Assembly: GCA_036504735.1 (NCBI GenBank)
Contig: DASXUQ010000005.1
Span: forward strand, 837,377-901,376
Direction: 5' to 3'
DNA: 64,000 nucleotides
Source of the DNA: a bacterium
Lineage (GTDB): Bacteria; Electryoneota; RPQS01
The number at the start of each line of letters is the position of its first letter. Position 1 is the stretch's first letter. Positions 50,838 to 59,846 of this stretch are shown in pieces. Made by a program: the position numbers and the translations under genes. The notes beneath the pieces were generated by a model. That model did no database searches and was not told the DNA's origin. It worked only from the letters and a program-made list of their open reading frames with translations.

Positions 50838-53453
50838 TCAAGGTCTTTTTCGGGTCTTGCGCATCCCATTTTCGATGAGTATCTCTCTAATTTCGAATAG
50901 TTTATTAAGCGCATCCCGAGGACTTAAGTGCTCCATGTCCAGGGCAAGGAGGGCATCGGCGGCTTTCTGAGTATCGGATTCAAATAGAGTTAGCTGAATC
51001 GCGCCATTCTCGTAAGCCGGAGCGGGCGGAGCCGATTGCGCACTATTTTGTTGACCTTCCCACGTTGGCAGCAGCGTTCGTGCCCGTTCCACGACTTTTG
51101 TGGGAAGTCCTGCCAGACGAGCCACTTCCACACCGTAAGAGCGATCCGTTTCGCCCGATGAAATGCGGTGCAAAAAGACGACGCGATCTCCCCACTCCTC
51201 TACCTCGACGCGATAATTGTTCACCCGGGGGAGCTGGCTGGCCAGCAGGTTCAGCTCATGGTAGTGCGTGGCAAAGAGGGTTTTGGCCGAAACCGCAGAC
51301 GTTTCGTGCAGATATTCCGTTATCGCCCAAGCGAGAGACAGACCATCGTACGTGGAGGTGCCTCGACCGACTTCATCAAGGATCACCAGCGAGCGGGGCG
51401 TGGCATTGCGCAGAATATTGGCGACCTCGGTCATCTCCACAAGGAAAGTGGACTCGCCGGAGGCCAGATTATCTCCCGCTCCGATGCGCGTGAAGATGCG
51501 GTCGACGATGCCGATCTCGGCGGACTGCGCCGGGACGAACGATCCGGTTTGAGCCATGATCACAATCAGCGCCGCCTGCCGCAGGAAGGTGGACTTTCCG
51601 GCCATGTTCGGGCCGGTGAGGATCATGATCTGAAAATTTTCCGCACCGATATCGAGATCATTGGGCACAAAACCGGTTCCCGCCGGCAACAGCGATTCGA
51701 CCACAGGATGGCGGCCCTGAAGAATCTTCAGCCGGTTGCCGGTGTTGATTTCGGGCCGCACGTAGTTCTGCTCGCGGGCAATGCGGGCCAGGCTGAGGGT
51801 GGAATCCAATTCGGCAATGGCGCGGGCAATGCGCGACAGGGTTTCGGCGCGTGACACAATCTCCTCGCGCACGCGCTGCCAGATTTCCGTTTCCAGCGTG
51901 GTGATCTTTTCTTCGGCGGTGAGGACCTTCTCCTCCCACGCCTTCAGTTCGGGAGTGACGTAGCGCTCAGCGTTGATCAGCGTCTGCTTGCGGATGTAAT
52001 TGGCCGGGATTTTATCCTTGTGCGGGTTGGTGATCTCGATGTAATAGCCGAACACCTTGTTGTAGCCGACCTTGAGCGAGGAAATGCCCGTGCGGCCGCG
52101 CTCGTCCATCTGGTGATCGAGAATCCAGCGGCTGGCGTTTTTCTTGATGTCGCGCAGCTCATCCAGTTCGGTTGAATAGCCCGCGCGAACCGTGCGGCCA
52201 TCTCCGACCATAAGCGGCGGCTCCTCACTGAGCACACTGCGCAGGAATTCCACCAGATCCGCCTGCGGCTTCAGCGGCTCGAGCAGCGGCGCGAGCGGGG
52301 AGTCCCGGTGCTCGCTGAAAATCTCATGCAGGCGCGGCAGCTTTTCGAGCACGTTGCGCATCGCCAGGGCATCGCGCGGCGAAGAGCGCTGCGTGGACAA
52401 CCGTGACAGTAACCGCTGCAAGTCCGCCGTTCCGGTCAGCCAATCGGCGAGCGAGCCGATGAGCAGCGGATGCTCATACAGGTAGGCCACGCGTGCCTGG
52501 CGTTCGAGAATACTCTCGACATGCGTCAGCGGCGAAAGCAGCCAGCGCCTGAGCAGCCGCGCACCGGGGCCGGTGCAGCAGCGGTTCATCACTGAGAACA
52601 ACGTGGCGCGGGCTTCTCCGGCCAGAGATTCCACCAGTTCCAGATTGCGCCGCGTGGCCGGATCGAGCACCAGTTCCTGCGTGGTGCTGAACACCTGCAA
52701 ATCGGGCAGCACCGGCGGCCTGTCGACGAGGCTCGAGCGCAGGTAATGCACCAGCGCGCCCGCCGCGCCTACCGCCAGATCAAGCCCGGACAGGCCGAAT
52801 CCCCGCAGCGTGGAGACTCCGAAGTGCTCAGTCAGCGTGCGGGACGACGCTTCGGGGGTGAACTGCCAGTGCGGCAGAACCGTGATGGCCGCCTTAGTGC
52901 GCTCGAAGCTGGGTTTCAATTCGCTCTGCTGATCTCCGGCGCAGAGAATTTCCGAAGGCTCCAGCGCAAACAGTCGCGCCGCCAGTTCACTCAGCGGCAG
53001 CACACCCGTAAAAAACTCTCCGGTAGTCACGTCCGCATACGCCAGACCGGCGAACTCGCCGTCGAGCACGACCGAAACGAGATAGTTGTTGCGCGCTTCA
53101 TCCAGCGCCGCTTCGGAAAACGTCGTACCCGCCGAAACCACTTCGGTCACCGCGCGCTTGACGATGCCCGTTGCGTGTCGCGGGTCTTCCACCTGCTCGC
53201 ACACCGCTACGCGGTAGCCGGCGCGCGTCATCTTAGTCAGATAGTTTTCGAGTTGATGGTGCGGAAACCCGGCCAACGGCACATCGCCGTCCTTGCCGTG
53301 ATTACGGCGGGTGAGAGTCAGCCCGAGCACTTCGGAAACCAGTTTGGCGTCTTCAAAAAACGTTTCGAAGAAATCTCCCATACGAAAAAAAAGCACCGCA
53401 CCCGGATAGGACGCTTTGACCTCATGGTACTGTTTCAGCATAGGAGTGGACAT
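50838..53453 (-). CDS. mutS: DNA mismatch repair ATPase MutS
   Basis: An 871-residue mismatch-recognition protein. The N-terminal domain has the Phe-x-Glu mismatch-reading motif in FFRMGDFFETFFEDA, and the VSAGT motif follows. The core and lever domains occupy the middle, and the ABC-type ATPase has Walker A TGPNMAGKSTFLRQ near residue 615, the signature-region SGESTFLVEMTE, and Walker B LVILDEVGRGTSTYDG. Length and order are those of MutS1. No mutL is adjacent. It is followed by a 234-base gap with no obvious gene. Confidence 0.96.
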   Translation of the reverse strand: MSTPMLKQYHEVKASYPGAVLFFRMGDFFETFFEDAKLVSEVLGLTLTRRNHGKDGDVPLAGFPHHQLENYLTKMTRAGYRVAVCEQVEDPRHATGIVKRAVTEVVSAGTTFSEAALDEARNNYLVSVVLDGEFAGLAYADVTTGEFFTGVLPLSELAARLFALEPSEILCAGDQQSELKPSFERTKAAITVLPHWQFTPEASSRTLTEHFGVSTLRGFGLSGLDLAVGAAGALVHYLRSSLVDRPPVLPDLQVFSTTQELVLDPATRRNLELVESLAGEARATLFSVMNRCCTGPGARLLRRWLLSPLTHVESILERQARVAYLYEHPLLIGSLADWLTGTADLQRLLSRLSTQRSSPRDALAMRNVLEKLPRLHEIFSEHRDSPLAPLLEPLKPQADLVEFLRSVLSEEPPLMVGDGRTVRAGYSTELDELRDIKKNASRWILDHQMDERGRTGISSLKVGYNKVFGYYIEITNPHKDKIPANYIRKQTLINAERYVTPELKAWEEKVLTAEEKITTLETEIWQRVREEIVSRAETLSRIARAIAELDSTLSLARIAREQNYVRPEINTGNRLKILQGRHPVVESLLPAGTGFVPNDLDIGAENFQIMILTGPNMAGKSTFLRQAALIVIMAQTGSFVPAQSAEIGIVDRIFTRIGAGDNLASGESTFLVEMTEVANILRNATPRSLVILDEVGRGTSTYDGLSLAWAITEYLHETSAVSAKTLFATHYHELNLLASQLPRVNNYRVEVEEWGDRVVFLHRISSGETDRSYGVEVARLAGLPTKVVERARTLLPTWEGQQNSAQSAPPAPAYENGAIQLTLFESDTQKAADALLALDMEHLSPRDALNKLFEIREILIENGMRKTRKRP

Positions 53454-53575
53454 GGGGGAGACTCAAAATTAGAAATTGGAAATAGGAAGGAAATCGAGTG
53501 CAGGAAGCGGAAGGCAAAGGAAACGAGCGCGCCGTCATCCTTCCGCCTTCATCCTTGTCTTCAAAAACGCCAAAC

Positions 53576-53597
53576 GCCGCCTCGCGCACGAGACGGC
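53576..53597 (-). terminator. Hairpin downstream of the SPOR gene
   Basis: Inverted repeat GCCGCCTCG / CGAGACGGC with a CGCA loop and one mismatch, about 30 bases after the stop codon. No strong T run, so termination efficiency is uncertain. Confidence 0.45.
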
Positions 53598-53629
53598 ATC
53601 GAAAGGCGATCCGGACTGTCAGGAGACCG

Positions 53630-54562
53630 TCATTCGTTGACCACCGCTGTGGGAACGCTGAATTGCTGTTTGAGCTGCGCCATGACCGCCTTCAACTCGG
53701 CGCGCTTCATGTATCCCCCCACGCGCACTTGCAACAGTTTCGTCTTGCCCTCAAGAGGCACCAGCTTTACCGAATACCCCGCCTGCTGCAAGGCAAGCGA
53801 AAGCTTGTGCGCGTTGTCGAAATTGGCAAACGCGCCGACCTGCACAAACCAGTGGCCCGCCGCGGGCTCCACGGGCTTATCGTGCGGCTGCAAATTTTCC
53901 TTCAAGGGTTGAACGCTTGTGGAAGCAATTGTCTCCCGCTCCGGCACCGGCACTGGCGCGGAAACGGGCGCCGGCTGATCGGACACCACTGGAACCTGCT
54001 CGGTGGCAGGGGCTTCCTCTTTGGCCGCAGGAGTCGCTGCCTGTTCCGGCGGCTTGACTTCGGCGGCTTCAGGAGTCTTGACTTCGGCAACTTCAGGAGC
54101 CTTGGGCTCGGGAACCGAATCCCGTTTGACGGGTTCCGGCGCGGCGACCACCGGCGAAGGTGGCGCAACATTACCCGGCGTGGCGGGTGTCACCGGTTCG
54201 GCAACGGCTGCTCTTTGCGAGAAGAGTGGCGTGGCGGCGGCTGGGGCTTGCGCCCATTCGGCAATGGGAACCACGGTAAAACCCATGGTGCGCGCCTGAT
54301 CCAGACGCTCGCGGGAGACGCTGTCACAATCGCTGCCGGGGTAGCGGATGGCAATCACCTGATAGAGCGAGCACGCCCGCGCGGCATCGGCCTCGGTCAT
54401 GGCAAAATACAGCAGCTCGTAGCGCGGGCTGAGATTGGATTTCTCGATCAGTTGCCGGGCTTCGCCAAACCGGCCTTCGAGCATCAGATCGAGCGCGGAC
54501 TTGGCGGCGAACAACGGGAGTGCAAAGGCCAGGAGAACCACGGCCCATCGCAGATTACGCAT
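53630..54562 (-). CDS. SPOR-domain envelope protein
   Basis: A 310-residue protein. A signal or anchor segment (about 4-20, RWAVVLLAFALPLFAA) precedes a small helical TPR-like part (about 21-95). Then comes a long Pro/Ala/Glu linker with repeats such as PEVAEVKTPEAAEVKPPE, and last a C-terminal SPOR domain (about 230-310: HWFVQVGAFANFDNAHKLSLALQQAGYSVKLV ... LLQVRVGGYMKRAELKAVMAQL). SPOR domains bind denuded peptidoglycan, usually at the division site. The ATG at 54562 lies within the last codons of lapB (8-base overlap) and starts the signal segment; the longer frame to 54619 is not preferred. Co-transcribed with lapA-lapB. Confidence 0.88.
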   Translation of the reverse strand: MRNLRWAVVLLAFALPLFAAKSALDLMLEGRFGEARQLIEKSNLSPRYELLYFAMTEADAARACSLYQVIAIRYPGSDCDSVSRERLDQARTMGFTVVPIAEWAQAPAAATPLFSQRAAVAEPVTPATPGNVAPPSPVVAAPEPVKRDSVPEPKAPEVAEVKTPEAAEVKPPEQAATPAAKEEAPATEQVPVVSDQPAPVSAPVPVPERETIASTSVQPLKENLQPHDKPVEPAAGHWFVQVGAFANFDNAHKLSLALQQAGYSVKLVPLEGKTKLLQVRVGGYMKRAELKAVMAQLKQQFSVPTAVVNE

Positions 54563-55691
54563 TGAAGGTATCCAGTTTATTGCAGCGCGGACAGAGCCAC
54601 AGAGGCTCCGTGGCGACATGCCCGCAATTTGAGCAGGAAAACTCGTATTGCGTCTTCATCACGCGGCTTAGAATATCCCGCGCCAGTTCCATCACGTGTC
54701 CCATGTCATTGACGTCGCCGTAGGCCTGAACCAGCAGACGGCGCAGCCATAGGCTGTCGGGATTGTGGTGCAAACCATCCTGCAGCACGGCGACCGCATC
54801 GGACACGTCCCCGCGCTTTTCGAGGAACCGCGCGAGCGCGGCATACGCGTGGACATTCTGCGGGTAGCTGCGAATCAACGCGCGATAGATCTGTTCGATT
54901 TCCGAGAAGCGGCCCAGATCAAACAGGTGCGACTCGAGCCGGTCGAACACCAGATGGGCGCGTGCCGGATTGACGCTGAGCAGCCGCCGCCAGATACGCA
55001 CGGCGTCTTCGGTGCGCTCTTCGCGAATATACGAATCGCCCCAATACAGATAGGGCGCGATCAGCGTGTTGTCGAACTTGATGGCGTCGCGGAACTGAAT
55101 GCGGCCATCGCGCTCTTTCTTGGACTGGCAGAGCTTGATGCCTTCCTGCACCTTCAGCACCGCCAGCAGCCGCGACGGCACCTTGCCGTCCTGGTATGCA
55201 AGCTTGTGCGCAGCGTCGAACGCTCCGGCCCAGTCCTGCTGAGCAATCAGCAACTCCGACTTCTTGTCCAGCCCCCAGCGGTCCTTTTTGGCCAGCGAGA
55301 GAATCTGTTCAATCGCTTCCAAGGCACGTTGCGGATCCCCAACCTTCAGATAATCATTGGCCAGAGCGCGGTAAATTTCGACCTTTTGCGCGACCATCAG
55401 ATCCCCGCGGAAGGTCAAGGACTTGTGAATCTTGATAGCTCGGGGGACATCACCAGAATTTGCAAAAAGCGCTCCAAGCCGCAGATAGGCATCCACGTTG
55501 GACGTATCCTGCGCCACAACGTCGCGGAATTTCTGAATGGCGCGCGGATTGTCGCCGTCCAGCATGGCCCGCAAGCCCTCGGCATACGGAGTAACCGGCG
55601 TGGGTTTGTTGCGGTCGCGGCGCTGCAGATAGTAAAAAGCTCCGCCCGCCGCGAAAATCACGATGAGCAGCAGCAGCAGGGATTCCGTCAT
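54555..55691 (-). CDS. lapB: LapB-type TPR protein with rubredoxin-like zinc ribbon
   Basis: A 378-residue protein: one N-terminal TM helix (LLLLLIVIFAAGGAFYYLQ), about nine TPR units (residues 35-340, for example RAMLDGDNPRAIQKFRDVVAQDTSNVDAYLRLG), and a C-terminal zinc ribbon with CSNCG and CPRC (residues about 357-374). This is the architecture of LapB/YciM, which in E. coli controls LpxC proteolysis and so LPS synthesis. It overlaps lapA by four bases and the SPOR gene by eight. Confidence 0.92.
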   Translation of the reverse strand: MTESLLLLLIVIFAAGGAFYYLQRRDRNKPTPVTPYAEGLRAMLDGDNPRAIQKFRDVVAQDTSNVDAYLRLGALFANSGDVPRAIKIHKSLTFRGDLMVAQKVEIYRALANDYLKVGDPQRALEAIEQILSLAKKDRWGLDKKSELLIAQQDWAGAFDAAHKLAYQDGKVPSRLLAVLKVQEGIKLCQSKKERDGRIQFRDAIKFDNTLIAPYLYWGDSYIREERTEDAVRIWRRLLSVNPARAHLVFDRLESHLFDLGRFSEIEQIYRALIRSYPQNVHAYAALARFLEKRGDVSDAVAVLQDGLHHNPDSLWLRRLLVQAYGDVNDMGHVMELARDILSRVMKTQYEFSCSNCGHVATEPLWLCPRCNKLDTFNA

Positions 55692-56032
55692 GGCAGGTCC
55701 TCCCCGTCGGCCGGTTCCGGTTCAACGGATGTGCCGGGAATGTCGCCTTCGAGAGCGAAATTCCGCAGCCGGTCCAGTTCGATTTGCAGTTCACGGTTCT
55801 TGCGGCGCAACGTGCCGATCTGTCCGCGCAGCCGGAGCTGATTGATCAACGCGACAATCAAGCACAACACATACCCGGCCAGGCCGGCAAAGAAGAGCGC
55901 GTACGAAAGCGGCGCGTCGGGAAACGGCTTGCCCAGCAACTTAACGGTCACAATCTGATCGGCATTCTCCGACAGGAAGCCAACCAGAAAAAACATGACC
56001 AGGATGAGCAGTAGCCAACGGAGGATCCACAT
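55688..56032 (-). CDS. lapA: LapA-domain membrane protein
   Basis: A 114-residue inner-membrane protein with two TM helices (about 3-20 and 45-65) separated by a short loop. A coiled-coil LRLRGQIGTLRRKNRELQIELDRLRNF follows, then a Pro/Glu-rich tail. The LapA/DUF1049 domain and linkage to lapB support the call. It is the first gene of the lapA-lapB-SPOR operon. Confidence 0.88.
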   Translation of the reverse strand: MWILRWLLLILVMFFLVGFLSENADQIVTVKLLGKPFPDAPLSYALFFAGLAGYVLCLIVALINQLRLRGQIGTLRRKNRELQIELDRLRNFALEGDIPGTSVEPEPADGEDLP

Positions 56033-56090
56033 AGGGTTTTCCTCAAAGGGTATAAAGTGCGATAAGAAAAATCGGGTGCGTCTTGCGACG

Positions 56091-57491
56091 CTACGATACG
56101 ACCACGCGCTCGGCGCGGAAGGTGAACCCCACCAGTTCGGTCAGGCGCACGGCAATCACGTCTCCCACGGTCTCCCCGTTGCGCGAGATCACCACGGGCC
56201 GGTAATCGGGTGTGCGGCCTGTCCACATGGCCGCGTCCTTGGGCGCCGGTCCTTCAATCAGGATCCGGGTCTCTCTGCCAAGCTGTTCCTGATTGCGCTC
56301 GTGGGCAATTTGTTGCTGCAGTTCGATCAGCCGCGTCAGCCGTGCCACCTTCACCGGTTCGGGAACATCGTCCTCAAGCTTGTCTGCCCGGGTGCCGGGA
56401 CGTGGAGAATACTTGAACGTGAACGCGGTATCATAGCGCACATCGCGCACGATGTCCAGCGTCTCTTCGAATTCCGCTTCCGTCTCGGTGGGAAAGCCGA
56501 CGATAATATCCGTGGAGAGCGCAAGATACGGCATGCGCTTGCGCGCGGAAGCAATAATTTCGAGGTACCGCTCGCGCGTGTAAGGCCGGTTCATCATCTG
56601 CAGGATGCGGTTGTTTCCCGCCTGTACCGGCAGATGCAGAAACGGGCAGATCTTCTCGTGCACAGCCATCGTGTCGAGCAGTTCATCCGAAATATCCGCC
56701 GGATGGGACGTCATGAACCGTACGCGCTCCAGGCCGGGCACTCCTGCCACGGCGGTCAGGCACTGCGCAAAACCGCGCCCTTCCCAGCGGTAAGAATCCA
56801 CGTTCTGCCCGAGCAGCATGATGTCCTTTGCCCCCTGCTCCACCAGCGTTTCCACTTCACGCAGCACGGACGGCAGCGGGCGGGAGCGTTCGCGGCCACG
56901 CGTGCGCGGAACGATGCAGAAGGTGCAGAACTTGTCGCAGCCGCGAATCACCGTCACGAAGGCCGTCACGCCGCCGCGATGCTTGGGCAGAATATCGTCG
57001 TACAGCTCTTCGCGCAGCAGCGTGGCTTCCAAAAGTCCCGGCGTTCCCGGTGGTGAGATCAACCTCTCTTCCAGCAGCACCGGCAACTTGCGGTAAGCAT
57101 CGGGCCCAACCACGAGATCCACGAACGGTTTCTCGTCGAGGATCTCTTTTTTTCGCGCCTGCGCCACGCAGCCGAGGATGCCGATCACCACGCACGGATT
57201 CTTCTTTTTGAGCCGCGCCAGATCGCCGAGTTGCCCCAGCGCCCGCGTCTCCGCGCTGTCTCTGACCATGCAGGTGTTGACCAGAATAATATCCGCATTC
57301 TCCGCCGCGTCTACAAACCGGAACCCCGCTTCATCGAGCAGCGATTCGATGGTCTGCGAATCCGCGACGTTCATCTGGCAGCCATAAGTTCGTATATATA
57401 CCTTCGGCCCGCGCGTCTGCTCATCCGTGGGGATGCGCTCCGGCTGCGGTTCGCCGGTAAGATCAAGATTAAGTTTAATGGGACCGTGCAT
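56091..57491 (-). CDS. miaB: tRNA-2-methylthio-N6-dimethylallyladenosine synthase
   Basis: A 466-residue radical-SAM methylthiotransferase. The N-terminal UPF0004 domain carries cysteines in YGCQMNVADS, VNTCMVRDSAE and LGCVAQ for one Fe-S cluster; the radical SAM motif is RGCDKFCTFCIVPRTRGRERSR (C-x3-C-x2-C). A C-terminal TRAM domain ends the protein (TRILIEGPAPKD ... VIAVRLTELVGFTF). The G-R-E-R-S-R context favours MiaB over MtaB or RimO. It modifies A37 of tRNAs reading UNN codons. No signal of an operon with neighbours, which are 58 and 97 bases away. Confidence 0.94.
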   Translation of the reverse strand: MHGPIKLNLDLTGEPQPERIPTDEQTRGPKVYIRTYGCQMNVADSQTIESLLDEAGFRFVDAAENADIILVNTCMVRDSAETRALGQLGDLARLKKKNPCVVIGILGCVAQARKKEILDEKPFVDLVVGPDAYRKLPVLLEERLISPPGTPGLLEATLLREELYDDILPKHRGGVTAFVTVIRGCDKFCTFCIVPRTRGRERSRPLPSVLREVETLVEQGAKDIMLLGQNVDSYRWEGRGFAQCLTAVAGVPGLERVRFMTSHPADISDELLDTMAVHEKICPFLHLPVQAGNNRILQMMNRPYTRERYLEIIASARKRMPYLALSTDIIVGFPTETEAEFEETLDIVRDVRYDTAFTFKYSPRPGTRADKLEDDVPEPVKVARLTRLIELQQQIAHERNQEQLGRETRILIEGPAPKDAAMWTGRTPDYRPVVISRNGETVGDVIAVRLTELVGFTFRAERVVVS

Positions 57492-57588
57492 CGTAGATCA
57501 GTGAGTTATCATTGTTTGCTTGTTCATCATTGGTCAGGCAGACGCTATTTACCTTTGTATGTGCCAACAGACCCCCATCCCCCCGGCC

Positions 57589-58281
57589 TTACAAATTCAC
57601 CTTCACCCTTTCCTTCAACCAAATCCCCTTCGGTGAAACCTCCGCCTTCCAGGCTTCGATCTTCACACCGGTCTTGGCGGCCACGCGCAGGATGCGGCCG
57701 AATTCGGGATCGAGATCATCGGCAGGAGTAAATACTCGGGCGGCGTGGTGCTGGATCACAAATAGCACGGCGGCGGTATTGCCGGCTTCGACGTGGGCTA
57801 TCAGGTGGCGCACATGCTTGGCGGCGCGGGTGCTCACGCAATCGGGAAATCGTGCCACGCCGTTTTCTACCAGCGTGACGTTCTTGACTTCCACCATGCA
57901 CTGGCCGCGCTTGCCCAGCACAAAATCAATCCGCGAGTCTTCCGAGATCTTGACTTCACTGCGGTATTCGGCATAGCGGCGGAAGGCGGGGATCAAACCG
58001 GATTCGAATGCTTCGGCGGCGATGCGGTTGGGGATCATGGTGTTGACGCCCACCCAGCCGTTATCAATCGAGATCATTTCCCACGTGTATTGCAGCACGC
58101 GCTTGTCGCTGGGATGATGGCTGATCAGCACCGGGTTGCCGGGAATATTGCAGCCCTTCATGCTCCCCGAATTCGGGCAGTGCGCCCACACGATTTCGCC
58201 GCTCGCCAGTTTCACTTCCGCCAAGAAGCGTTTGTGGCGTCGAAGCAGCGTACCGGGAATCAACGGTTCACTGAAGATCAC
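57589..58281 (-). CDS. sfsA: Sugar fermentation stimulation protein SfsA, nuclease
   Basis: A 230-residue protein of the SfsA family: RRHKRFLAEVKLASGEIVWAHCPNSGSMKGCNIPG at residues 14-48, FVLGKRGQCMVEVKNVTLVENGVARFPDCVSTRAAKHVRHL at 120-160, and FVIQHHAARVFTPADDLDPEF near 178-198. The D-x(n)-E-V-K arrangement is a PD-(D/E)xK nuclease core. It overlaps the end of hisS by 14 bases. Confidence 0.93.
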   Translation of the reverse strand: MIFSEPLIPGTLLRRHKRFLAEVKLASGEIVWAHCPNSGSMKGCNIPGNPVLISHHPSDKRVLQYTWEMISIDNGWVGVNTMIPNRIAAEAFESGLIPAFRRYAEYRSEVKISEDSRIDFVLGKRGQCMVEVKNVTLVENGVARFPDCVSTRAAKHVRHLIAHVEAGNTAAVLFVIQHHAARVFTPADDLDPEFGRILRVAAKTGVKIEAWKAEVSPKGIWLKERVKVNL

Positions 58282-59617
58282 GCAGCAAAGCCTGAACGGT
58301 TTCCACCAGCGCCGCGCGAGCGACTTTCTTCTGCTCGGTCGTCTTCAGGTTTTTGACGGCCGCCATGTTCTCGGCGCGCTCATCAGGTCCGGCGATGATC
58401 ACCAGCGGAATGCCCTGCTTGTCGGCAAAGGCAAACTGCTTCTTCATCTTGTCATTGTCGTACCAGATTTCCACGCGTACCCCAGCCTGCCGCAACTCCG
58501 CCGCGATCTTCAAGCCTTCGGACACGCCGTCGGCATCGAACCGCGATACCAGCACCTGCGTGGTGGACGGCTGCGTCTTGAACTTATTTAGCTGCGTCAG
58601 CGCCGTCTGGATCCGATCCAGCCCAATCGTCGTTCCCACCGCCGGGAAATTCTCTTTGGAGAAGGTCCCCACCAATCCATCATACCGCCCGCCACCGGAG
58701 AGAGATCCTAAATGCGGCAGTTCCGTCGAGACGCTCTCGAAAATCGGACCGGTGTAGTAATCCAAACCACGCGCCAGAAACGGATCACATTTGATGAAGG
58801 TCTGTGGCACGCCGAGATTGATCGCCTGATGAAAGACGGCTTCGATCTCCTTCACGCCTGCTTCGCCATCCGCATTGCCCTGCAGGTATCCCAAGGCTTC
58901 CGCAAAGTCGGACGCTGCAAAAGCGGCCTCGACCTTGCGCAAAACTTCCTGCGCCGTCGCGGCGGGAATACCGGATTGCTCCAGTTCTGCGGCCACGCCG
59001 TCCCAGCCAATTTTGTCCAGTTTGTCAATCGCGCGGCAAAAGGATGAGAATTTTTCCGGATCACCGGTGGCGGCAACCACGAGCCCCTTCAGGAATTTGC
59101 GCGATGAAAGCCGGATATGGAACTGCTCAAACCCCAAATCCCGCAGCACTTCATAGGTCAGCGCCACGATCTCCGCGTCGGCCAGCAGCGATTCGGTGCC
59201 GACAATGTCGGCATCGCATTGCACGAACTCGCGGAAACGGCCTTGCCGCGGCTGCGGGCGGTCGGCACGCCAGACCGGTTGGATCTGATACCGCTTGAAC
59301 GGCCTCGGAAGCTCGCCGGCATACTGCGCCACAACCCGCGCCAAGGGCACGGTCAGATCATAGCGCAGCGCGATGGCGGACTCGGCGGTCTCCTCTTCGT
59401 CACCGCGCGCCCGTTTGATTTCATAGATGAGCTTGTCATTCTCCTCGCTTTTTCCCGTGAGAATGTCAAGATATTCGATGGCGGGTGTTTCGAGAGGCTG
59501 AAAACCGTAGCGGCGGTACGCCTCCTCTATAACTTCCAGTATGCGGCGGCGACCCAGCAGTTCCGATGGCAGGAAATCGCGGGTTCCACGAAAGGTCCGG
59601 GGGGTGATTAACGGCAA
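58268..59617 (-). CDS. hisS: Histidyl-tRNA synthetase
   Basis: A 449-residue class II synthetase. Class II motif 2 (FKRYQIQPVWRADRPQPRQGRFREFVQCDADIVG) and motif 3 (SLSGGGRYDGLVGTF, TTIGLDRI) are clear, and the histidine-specific motif is LARGLDYYTGPIFE. The C-terminal anticodon-binding domain starts near residue 345 (VLVSRFDADGVSEGLKIAAELR). The motif-2 segment RADRPQPRQGRFREF is the bacterial/eukaryotic long form. Followed by sfsA with an overlap. Confidence 0.95.
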   Translation of the reverse strand: MPLITPRTFRGTRDFLPSELLGRRRILEVIEEAYRRYGFQPLETPAIEYLDILTGKSEENDKLIYEIKRARGDEEETAESAIALRYDLTVPLARVVAQYAGELPRPFKRYQIQPVWRADRPQPRQGRFREFVQCDADIVGTESLLADAEIVALTYEVLRDLGFEQFHIRLSSRKFLKGLVVAATGDPEKFSSFCRAIDKLDKIGWDGVAAELEQSGIPAATAQEVLRKVEAAFAASDFAEALGYLQGNADGEAGVKEIEAVFHQAINLGVPQTFIKCDPFLARGLDYYTGPIFESVSTELPHLGSLSGGGRYDGLVGTFSKENFPAVGTTIGLDRIQTALTQLNKFKTQPSTTQVLVSRFDADGVSEGLKIAAELRQAGVRVEIWYDNDKMKKQFAFADKQGIPLVIIAGPDERAENMAAVKNLKTTEQKKVARAALVETVQALLRDLQ

Positions 59618-59846
59618 AGTTCTTTTAAATTAATGAGTTAACAAAATTAGAGCCACGCGCCGCCAGCCGATACGGAGACCGGAGCGGCACCAACCACAGA
59701 AATGGGCTTAACTTTATATTATGCGAAATTTGAGACGCAAATGCAAGGCAGGCAGGGGTAACCACTGCACCCGGGTCCGCTTCGCGGCGCTGGCGTTGAA
59801 ACATCTGCCGTAGTGCCGAACGGCAGTCCGCTCTGCCGCCTGAAGG

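Noticed and set aside
59618-59846. Possible T-box leader upstream of hisS
   Set aside because: On the minus strand a GGTGCCG stretch vaguely resembles the T-box antiterminator, but there is no matching specifier loop or terminator/antiterminator pair.
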